Part shown: positions 49,719 through 55,695 of the stretch, piece after piece
Layout: the number at the start of each line of letters is the position of its first letter
Numbering within the stretch: position 1 is the first letter of the stretch
Source of the DNA: Actinomadura mexicana
Lineage (GTDB): Bacteria > Actinomycetota > Actinomycetes > Streptosporangiales > Streptosporangiaceae
Length of the DNA: 64,000 nt
Direction of reading: 5' to 3'
NCBI RefSeq assembly: GCF_900188105.1
Contig: NZ_FZNP01000018.1
Span: 1-64,000, forward strand
Position numbers and translations under genes: made by a program
The notes under the pieces: generated by a model
Seen by the model: only the letters and a program-made list of their open reading frames with translations
Databases searched by the model: none
Told to the model about the DNA's origin: nothing

Positions 49719-50786
49719 GTGGAAGCGATCCTCCTGGTAGGAGGTCAAGGCACCCGCCTGCGCCCCCTGACGATCTCCACCCCGAAACCCCTGCTCCCCA
49801 CCGCCGGGGTGCCGCTGCTGGAGCACCAGTTGGCGCGTGCGCGCAATGCGGGCGTCACCCGGATCGTCTTCGCGACGTCGTACCGGGCGGAGATGTTCAA
49901 CGAAGCCTTCGGCGACGGTGCGCGGCTCGGCCTGGAGATGGTCTACGTGACCGAGGACGAGCCGCTCGGCACGGCGGGCGCGATCCGCAACGCCTCCACC
50001 GCCCTGACATGCGACGCCGACAGCCCCGTCCTCGTTCTGAACGGCGACATCCTGTCCGGCCATGACATCTCCGCCCAGATCGCCGCGCACGAGAAGGGCG
50101 AGGCGGCGGTGACCCTGCACCTCACCCTTGTGGAGGACGCCCGCCGGTACGGCTCGGTGCCGACGTCGTCCGGCGGTCGGGTGCTGGACTTCGTGGAGAA
50201 GTCTCCGAACCCGCCGACGAACCAGGTCAACGCGGGCTGCTATGTGTTCCGCCGCTCGATGATCGACCGCATCCCTCCCGGACGCGTCGTGTCGGCGGAG
50301 TACGAGACCTTCCCCGGGCTGCTCGCGGACGGTGAACCGATCTGCGGTTACGTCGAGGCCGCGTACTGGCTGGACGTCGGGACGCCCGCCGCCTTCGTCC
50401 GGGGCGTCAACGACCTCGTCCTCGGTGCGCTGGCATCCCCGGTCGTCTCGGCGCACAAGCACGGCGTCCTCCTCCTCGACGGCGCTGCCGTGGCCGCCTC
50501 CGCCCGGGTCGGCGGCGGCACCGCGGTCGGCGTCGAAGCGAGCATCGGCGCCGACGCCAGGGTTGAGTCCAGCGTCCTGTTCGACGGCGCCGTGATCGAG
50601 GCCGGCGCCCGCGTCACCCGCTCGGTCGTCGGCCGCGGCGCCCGTATCTGCTCGGGTGCCGTCCTGGAGGACTGCGTCATCGGTGACGGCGCGACCGTGG
50701 GCCCCGGAAACCAGCTCCTCAACGGCGCCCGCGTCTGGCCGAATGTGGAACTGCCGCCGACGGCGATCCGCTTCTCGCCCGAGTAG
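49719..50786 (+). CDS. mannose-1-phosphate guanylyltransferase-like nucleotidyltransferase
   Basis: 355 residues from GTG 49719 (GAAAGGA upstream). The N-terminal nucleotidyltransferase has VGGQGTRLRPLTISTPKPL and PLGTAGAIRNA, with LVLNGDIL as the metal site and NQVNAGCYVF as the sugar site. The C-terminal third is a left-handed beta-helix with hexapeptide repeats (VGVEASIGADARVESSVL). The protein closely resembles the mycobacterial GDP-mannose pyrophosphorylase (called manB/manC, Rv3264c) in both domains. Product GDP-mannose feeds mannosyltransferases. Its position near LCP/TIGR03089 on one side and fbi genes on the other mirrors the mycobacterial order. Confidence 0.87.
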   Translation: MEAILLVGGQGTRLRPLTISTPKPLLPTAGVPLLEHQLARARNAGVTRIVFATSYRAEMFNEAFGDGARLGLEMVYVTEDEPLGTAGAIRNASTALTCDADSPVLVLNGDILSGHDISAQIAAHEKGEAAVTLHLTLVEDARRYGSVPTSSGGRVLDFVEKSPNPPTNQVNAGCYVFRRSMIDRIPPGRVVSAEYETFPGLLADGEPICGYVEAAYWLDVGTPAAFVRGVNDLVLGALASPVVSAHKHGVLLLDGAAVAASARVGGGTAVGVEASIGADARVESSVLFDGAVIEAGARVTRSVVGRGARICSGAVLEDCVIGDGATVGPGNQLLNGARVWPNVELPPTAIRFSPE

Positions 50787-50806
50787 CCTCAGACCCCGAG
50801 GATGGG

Positions 50807-51292
50807 TTGTTGCTTGAGTACTACTTACGCAATGACAGGCTGGACGACCTGTACCTGCTGATGGAGGGCAACCGCCGCCGGATCGAGCCTTTCCTGACCA
50901 AGCCGTCGTGGACGAACCACGACTTCGATGAGAACGTTCTGGTTCGGCAGGTGTCGCCTCATCGCCGGTCGGATAGCTCGGTGGACGAGGAGGTCCTGCG
51001 GCGACGCCGCGCCTACCGCGCGGTCGATGACGAGAACGGCGAGTCCTGGAACGACCTCTTGGCCGTGGTGCAGGAGGTGCGGGAGACCGATGACGGCCCT
51101 CGCATCAAACTGGCCCTGGCGGAGTACTTCCAGTTCTTGACGGCGTGCGGGGCGCTGGAGGACGAGACGTACGCCGCGGTCCGCAACCCGCGAAGCCCCA
51201 CGCCGATCCGGGACGCGGTCCTCGGGAGCGTGGACGACGCGGCGCACGCGCGCAGGGGAGCGCATGGCTGGGTTTCGGCTTCGATGCACTGA
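50807..51292 (+). CDS. hypothetical protein, probably a gene remnant
   Basis: 161 residues, TTG start with GAGG upstream. A core containing NDRLDDLYLLMEGNRRRIEP and RIKLALAEYFQFLTACGALE looks like real, mainly helical protein. The last about 25 residues read as out-of-frame sequence, while a different frame continues with plausible protein (GEVDICGLAYIRDPQFARRE). This suggests a frameshifted or truncated ancestor. Third-position GC bias is weaker than in neighbours. I recognise no family. Confidence 0.45.
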   Translation: MLLEYYLRNDRLDDLYLLMEGNRRRIEPFLTKPSWTNHDFDENVLVRQVSPHRRSDSSVDEEVLRRRRAYRAVDDENGESWNDLLAVVQEVRETDDGPRIKLALAEYFQFLTACGALEDETYAAVRNPRSPTPIRDAVLGSVDDAAHARRGAHGWVSASMH

Positions 51293-51362
51293 ACGGCGAA
51301 GTCGATATCTGTGGTCTCGCGTACATTAGGGATCCTCAGTTCGCGCGCCGTGAACTCCCTTT

Positions 51363-51829
51363 ACTCAAAGCAACTGGGAGATCCAGGAGATCAGCTGCTG
51401 GGATCTCTGGGGCGAGGAGCTCACCGATGCCATGTTCGCGGGCGAGTTCTCGCCCGGAAGCGTCTACACCCTCGCCGAGGCCAGGCGTCACCTGGCGGAG
51501 GCGCCCTTCGACGTGATCACGATGATCGACGTGGTCGAGCATCTGCCCGATCCGGCCGGGGCCCTGCGGTGGGCAGCGAGCCTGGCGGCGACCGGGGCCA
51601 CGATCGTGCTCCTCACGCCACGCTACGGCGGTCGCCTGCTCGCTGAACAGAAAGCCGGGTACGTCCACTTTGACAGCGATCACATGTACTACTTCACCGA
51701 AGAGACGCTGCGGGCAGTCCTCGCACGAGGCGCCGGCCAGAGCACGGCTTCGAACTCATCGCCGCGCAGGCGCTCCCCGAGGTCCCCTCGCGTCGACTGA
51801 TCGAGCGCATGATGGAGTACATGAGATGA
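51363..51829 (+). pseudogene. SAM-dependent methyltransferase, truncated and frameshifted
   Basis: Frame 3 from about 51363 encodes WDLWGEELTDAMFAGEF and FDVITMIDVVEHLPDPAGAL, then HMYYFTEETLRAVL, the C-terminal half of a class I methyltransferase. The SAM-binding glycine motif I is absent upstream. After about 51735 the frame degenerates to low-quality sequence, but shifting the frame gives HGFELIAAQALPEVPS and ends at 51829. So at least a 5' truncation and one frameshift are present. The restored stop overlaps the DUF397 start (ATGA), so the original gene and the DUF397 gene were coupled. Confidence 0.7.
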
Positions 51830-52023
51830 CCTCCCCGGCGAACTGGCGTAAGTCGAGCTACAGCGGTATGACCGACAATTCGAGTTGTGTGGAGATCGTC
51901 CGGCTGACGGGCGCTGTGGGTGTCAGGGATTCCAAGGCCCCTAGCGCGGGAAGCCTGGCGCTCTCCGTTGAGTCGTTCGGTGGGCTGGTGGCTCGCATCA
52001 AACGGGGCGAGCTCGGTCATTGA
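51826..52023 (+). CDS. DUF397-domain protein
   Basis: 65 residues. The N-terminal NWRKSSYSGMTDNSSCVEIV and VGVRDSKAPSAGSLAL match the DUF397 pattern (WRKSSYS, CVEV, VRDSK). These small proteins normally sit beside a helix-turn-helix (XRE-type) regulator and act as its partner, like BldB/WhiJ systems of Streptomyces. No such regulator gene is adjacent here. The intact frame suggests it may still be expressed, but it may be a leftover of a lost pair. Confidence 0.82.
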   Translation: MTSPANWRKSSYSGMTDNSSCVEIVRLTGAVGVRDSKAPSAGSLALSVESFGGLVARIKRGELGH

Positions 52024-52120
52024 GCCTTGCCGAAGCTCCGTCTGGAACGGCCGGGGAGGCGGCCGTCGAGCGAGGCCCGACGGCCATCCGCTTCTCCGCC
52101 GACGACTTGAGCACGGCCGA

Positions 52121-52388
52121 AGACCGCCTTGCGCGGCGGGCACAAGGCGGTCTCCAGGGTGCTCATGGTCAGCGGACGGAGCGGGTCCGTCCGCCAAGGC
52201 CGAGGACCGACACCGGGCGGTCGCGGGGGCGCAGCTGCACGAGGAGGCGGGAGCCTTTCCGGGGCGCCTGCACCGTGCTCCTGGCCGCAGGGGCGAGCTA
52301 GCGCGGCCGGGCTGACGGTCGCCGAGCCGGAGGGGGAAGCGCCGCGATTGGCGAAGGGGTTGTCGACTTGACAGCCGCGCCGCGGGTC
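52121..52388 (-). pseudogene. decayed 3' remnant of a GON-domain gene duplicate
   Basis: This stretch matches the 3' part of the intact GON-domain gene (53285-53660) and its terminator. The 11-bp terminator stem (52121-52131 with 52143-52153) matches the stem at 53245-53276. The block 52167-52298 matches the codons for the last about 40 residues, and 52308-52388 matches codons for a segment around KVDNAFATG. About 170 bp between them are deleted. Substitutions and in-frame disruptions make it non-coding. Alignment was done by eye. Confidence 0.75.
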
Positions 52389-52421
52389 TCTTTCCGCCTG
52401 TATTCCGGCCGCGCCGGTTGC

Positions 52422-52853
52422 TTAGAAGGTGCGGGTGGTGCTCCAGGTCGCCTGGCTGGAGGGGTGGTTCAGGTCGAAGGTGGTTCCTGACAGGCGCCTG
52501 TCGGCGCCCAGCGAGCCGACGTAGCGTCCCCGAGCCCCGTTGGACCATCCGATGTTGAAGGAGATGGTGAAGCCGTCCACCAGCCCTGTCTCGATCGTCC
52601 CGACCGTGCTGCCGGAGACCGCGGACCCGAAGAGTCTCCCGCTGCCGTCCTGGGTCACGTTGACCTGGGGGTTGCCCCCGCGGCTCTGGAAGATCGTGTA
52701 GATGCCGCTGGCGTTGAAGGCCGGCGCGGCGAGTGCCCTGCTCGGCGCGGTGGCCGGTCCCGCGGGCGCGGCGCTGGCGGCGGTGGGGGTCAGAGCCGGC
52801 CCGCTCGCGCTCAGGGCGAGGGCGAGGGCGGTCGTGGCGATCTTGCGGCGCAT
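52422..52853 (-). CDS. small secreted beta-barrel-like protein
   Basis: 143 residues, with GGAGG 4 nt before the ATG. A Sec signal peptide is clear (MRRKIATTALALALSASGPA, cut near TAASAA). The mature part is beta-strand rich with repeated Gly/Ser turns (SGIYTIFQSRGG, SGRLFGSAVSGSTVGTIE, ARGRYVGSLGADRRLSG) and ends ATWSTTRTF. This spacing resembles small lipocalin/avidin-type barrels, but no binding residues can be named. It sits between the GON-domain gene and its decayed copy. Function unknown. Confidence 0.72.
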   Translation of the reverse strand: MRRKIATTALALALSASGPALTPTAASAAPAGPATAPSRALAAPAFNASGIYTIFQSRGGNPQVNVTQDGSGRLFGSAVSGSTVGTIETGLVDGFTISFNIGWSNGARGRYVGSLGADRRLSGTTFDLNHPSSQATWSTTRTF

Positions 52854-53291
52854 GATGCCTCCATGGGGCGACGACGAGACAGTGCGGGTACTCGCGCCGT
52901 CTCGGCCGGAGGCCTCCGCGGTACACCGCTCACCAGAGAATCCACTGAGACCAGAGGCCGTGCAAGCAGCAATTTGACGAACCTCATGACTGGAGTCATT
53001 TTCGGTTCGCCGGCCCCGATCTCCTCGGTGATATCGGCCGCGTTCCGGTGAGGTCGCCGGCTGGGCGCCGTGGTGGACCGCGCGACCGGGGAATCCTCTG
53101 GCAGCGGCCGGTGATCGGCGGGCTCGGCCCGCGCATGCCCGCCGGTATGAGAGCGTCAGCGTGATCATTTTTGGATCGGACGAAGAAAATCACCTTATGG
53201 TGATCATTTAATGGCCTGCCCCCGGGGGGAGTCCGGGCGAAGTCAGACCGCCTTGCGCCGGGGCGCAAGGCGGTCTCATGGATGCCGCGGG
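52854..53291 (-). promoter_or_regulatory. 438-bp intergenic region: palindrome, AT-rich repeats, terminator
   Basis: No gene is seen. Contents: ATGACT-GG-AGTCAT palindrome at 52986-52999 (promoter side of the secreted barrel gene); GTGATCATTT twice, at 53161-53170 and 53200-53209, with ATCACC-TTAT-GGTGAT inverted repeat at 53189-53204; and the terminator at 53245-53276. The 53160-53210 patch is strikingly AT-rich for this genome. Confidence 0.55.
53245..53276 (-). terminator. hairpin terminator of the GON-domain gene
   Basis: A perfect 15-bp inverted repeat (53245-53259 with 53262-53276) begins 15 bp after the stop codon of the minus-strand gene. The same stem core is kept at the decayed copy, 52121-52153. 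Confidence 0.8.
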
Positions 53292-54137
53292 TCAGCGGAG
53301 GGAGCGGACCCGGCCGTCGAGGCCGAGCACCGTCGTGCGACCGCCGGGGCGCAGGTGCACCAGGCGGTGTGAGCCTTCCCGCGTCACCTGTATCCGCGGA
53401 CTGGCCGGGGTGAGGCGCAGGCAGATCTGGCGTTCGCTGCGGATCTGGTTCGTGCAGTCCAGTTTGAGGTTGGGCATGCCCGGGCTCGGGTTGAACGGGT
53501 TGTACCGGACCGGCGTCGGCATGATCCAGCCGCAGAAGCCGCCGCCGCGCAGGGTGACGGCCTGCGCGTCCGGGCTGACGGTCGCCGTCCCGGAGGCGCC
53601 GGCGCCGCCGGTGGCGAATGCGTTGTCGACCTTGACGGCCGTGCCCCGCAGGTCGATGCCGCCCTCGCCGGCGGGAGTGCCGGTGCACGACATCGCGACG
53701 GCGTAGGGCATGCTCGTCACGGTCTCGGAGCCGGCGTGACCGAGCGAGCCGGTGGACGACGCGTACTTGAGATCGCCGATGTCCACGGTGAACGTCGCGG
53801 GGTCGAGCCGGACCCGGGTGAAGCGGGTCCTGACGTTCGTGCCGGGCGACGCGCCGCCGGCGGTGTATTGCGAGTAATTCTCGGACGAACCGGTCCTCTC
53901 GAGCGTCACGTACTCCTTGGGAATCGTCGTCATGTCGGCGCAGTAGACCGTGAAGAGTTTCGCGCCGTCGCTCAGCAGATAGGTCCCGTCCGGCGCGCTG
54001 GGGAAGTTCTGGCGCACCTGCTGGCAGCTTCGGTGCAGGACGCCTGCGTCGGCGTGCGCGGGCACGGTCGCGGCCAAGGGGAGGGCCGCGCAGGTGGCGG
54101 CGAGGATCACGGACGCCCGAAATGGCATGTTCGCCAT
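53292..54137 (-). CDS. secreted GON-domain protein
   Basis: 281 residues, ATG 54137 with AAGGAAGAG upstream. A Sec signal peptide is clear (cut near AHA-DAG, about residue 30). The segment SCQQVRQNFPSAPDGTYLL with KLFTVYCADMTTIPKEYVTL and ENYSQY is the GON-domain pattern known from the C-terminus of ADAMTS proteases and from secreted actinomycete proteins. Cysteines at the start, in VYCADM and later (MSCTG, GGFCGW, LDCTN, QICLRL) suggest disulfides. The last about 35 residues are a basic beta-strand tail. Role unknown; extracellular adhesion or binding is likely. A decayed partial copy lies 1 kb downstream. Confidence 0.85.
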   Translation of the reverse strand: MANMPFRASVILAATCAALPLAATVPAHADAGVLHRSCQQVRQNFPSAPDGTYLLSDGAKLFTVYCADMTTIPKEYVTLERTGSSENYSQYTAGGASPGTNVRTRFTRVRLDPATFTVDIGDLKYASSTGSLGHAGSETVTSMPYAVAMSCTGTPAGEGGIDLRGTAVKVDNAFATGGAGASGTATVSPDAQAVTLRGGGFCGWIMPTPVRYNPFNPSPGMPNLKLDCTNQIRSERQICLRLTPASPRIQVTREGSHRLVHLRPGGRTTVLGLDGRVRSLR

Positions 54138-54252
54138 GAACTCTTCCTTTTGTTGGGGGATGACGCTGCCCGGCAGATTAACAGCCATTTCCTGATCGCA
54201 ATATGGCCGCAAGGTAAGGGCGCGGATGGGGGTCGCGTCAGAGTTCTTTCGG

Positions 54253-54299
54253 GGCAAAACTAGAAGAATTCTGCTTTATGGCGATATTTATATTTTGCC
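54253..54299. promoter_or_regulatory. AT-rich divergent promoter region with spaced inverted repeat
   Basis: GGCAAAA (54253-54259) is mirrored by TTTTGCC (54293-54299). Between them the sequence is unusually AT-rich (AGAATTCT, GATATTTATATTTT). It lies between the GON-domain gene (minus) and the glycosylase gene (plus), so it probably holds one or both promoters. Symmetry may be chance. Confidence 0.35.
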
Positions 54300-54410
54300 G
54301 TGGAACGGGAAGTGCATGCGCCGGGCGGTGGCAGACTGGTGCCGGAGTCCGCCGAGGCGCCGGCGTGCGGGAAGGCCCCGGTGGGGCATGTGAGGCAGGG
54401 AGACGGCTCG

Positions 54411-55346
54411 TTGAGTGTTGCTGAACCGTCCGGGGCGGCCGGGAAGGCGACCGCTGGGCGCCTTCCCGGCCGGGTCCGGGAGTGGCGGCCGCCGTGGGCG
54501 CTGGATCTGCGCGACGCGCTGGCGCCGCACCGGCGCGGGTCGCGCGATCCGGCGTGCCGGTTCGAGCCGGACGGGTCCGTCTGGCGGACGTCTCATACTC
54601 CCGACGGGCCCGGCACGCTGCGGGTCGCCTGGGCCGGGGACGCCGTCGAGGCCACGGCCTGGGGGCCGGGCGCCGAATGGCTGCTGGACGGGGTGCCCGA
54701 ACTACTGGGGGCGGCCGACGAGCCGGACGGGTTCGTCGCGCGGCACGACGTCGTCCGCGACCAGGTGCTGAAGCGCCCGGGGCTGCGGATCGGACGGACG
54801 CGGCGGGTCTTCGAGGCGCTCGTGCCGGCGGTGATGGAGCAGAAGGTGCTGGGGCAGGAGGCGTGGCGCGCCTGGGCCTACCTGCTGCGCCGGTTCGGGC
54901 AGCCCGCGCCCGGCGCCCCCCACCTGCGGGTTTCGCCGCCGCCGGAGGTCTGGATCCGGATTCCCTCGTGGGAGTGGCACCGGTCCGGCCTGGAGGCCGT
55001 CCGGGCCCGGACGATCATCGGTGCGGCGCGGGTCGCGCGGCGGCTGGAGGAGGACCCGGGCGAGGCGCGGCTGCGGTCGCTGCCGGGCATCGGCGTGTGG
55101 ACGGCCGCCGAGATCAGGCAGCGCGCGGTGGGCGATCCCGACGCCGTCTCCGTCGGCGACTACCACCTGCCCGGCCTGGTCGGCTGGGCGCTGGCGGGCC
55201 GCAAGGTCGACGACGCCGGGATGCTGGAACTGCTGGAGCCCTACGCCGGTCATCGCTACCGGGTCACCCGGCTGCTGGAATCGTCCGGGATGCACCCGCC
55301 GAGGCGTGGCCCCCGTCTGTCCGTCCGGGACTACCGGTCCTTCTGA
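54411..55346 (+). CDS. DNA-3-methyladenine glycosylase 2 (AlkA)-like HhH-GPD protein
   Basis: About 311 residues; start uncertain (TTG 54411 has GGGAG upstream; GTG 54300 gives 37 more low-complexity residues). The helix-hairpin-helix is LRSLPGIGVWTAAEIRQRA, followed by the GPD segment VGDPDAVSVGDYHLPGL, whose Asp in GDYH is in the place of the catalytic aspartate. Upstream VPAVMEQKVLGQEAWRAWAY is the family's EQ-x5-A helix. These enzymes remove alkylated bases from DNA. It stands alone, and its 3' end overlaps a small minus-strand gene. Confidence 0.82.
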   Translation: MSVAEPSGAAGKATAGRLPGRVREWRPPWALDLRDALAPHRRGSRDPACRFEPDGSVWRTSHTPDGPGTLRVAWAGDAVEATAWGPGAEWLLDGVPELLGAADEPDGFVARHDVVRDQVLKRPGLRIGRTRRVFEALVPAVMEQKVLGQEAWRAWAYLLRRFGQPAPGAPHLRVSPPPEVWIRIPSWEWHRSGLEAVRARTIIGAARVARRLEEDPGEARLRSLPGIGVWTAAEIRQRAVGDPDAVSVGDYHLPGLVGWALAGRKVDDAGMLELLEPYAGHRYRVTRLLESSGMHPPRRGPRLSVRDYRSF

Positions 55347-55479
55347 CCAGGGCCCGAGCCGTGCGGCAGCGGCGCAGCCAGAAGTTGTCCGGGGCCCGGT
55401 CGAGGCCGTCCCGGCTGTCGGCGCCGAGGAGGGGGCCGAGGACGGCGAGGGCGATGATGAGGCCGAGTACGTACAGCAT
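55264..55479 (-). CDS. small membrane protein, hypothetical
   Basis: 71 residues. AAGGAAG lies 6 nt before the ATG, a strong ribosome-binding site that supports a real gene. A single N-terminal membrane helix (LYVLGLIIALAVLGPLLGA) is followed by a basic, Arg-rich cytoplasmic tail with DNFWLRRC. The C-terminal 28 codons overlap the glycosylase gene on the other strand, so the true functional part may be the first half. Family not recognised. Confidence 0.55.
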   Translation of the reverse strand: MLYVLGLIIALAVLGPLLGADSRDGLDRAPDNFWLRRCRTARALVRRTGSPGRTDGGHASAGASRTIPAAG

Positions 55480-55695
55480 GGTCTTCTTCCTTGGGATCGC
55501 AGTGGCGGCGTTCCCGCGCGGGGCGAATCGGAAGAGCCGGGGTCTCCGCCTCTTCCGGTCGCACCTACAGTTTGACTCCGTCCAACGTTCAGGTCCAGCG
55601 AGGCTTTCTGCATGGATCGTGTAAGAATCGCTTCACAGTGGTGGACCTGGACGTCTGCGGGCGCCGCGCGGGCTCCGCTCCGTCCCCCCCGTCGC

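Noticed and set aside
49719..50786. RmlA glucose-1-phosphate thymidylyltransferase
   Set aside because: The C-terminal left-handed beta-helix and overall similarity to mycobacterial GDP-mannose pyrophosphorylase fit mannose better, and no other rml genes are seen.
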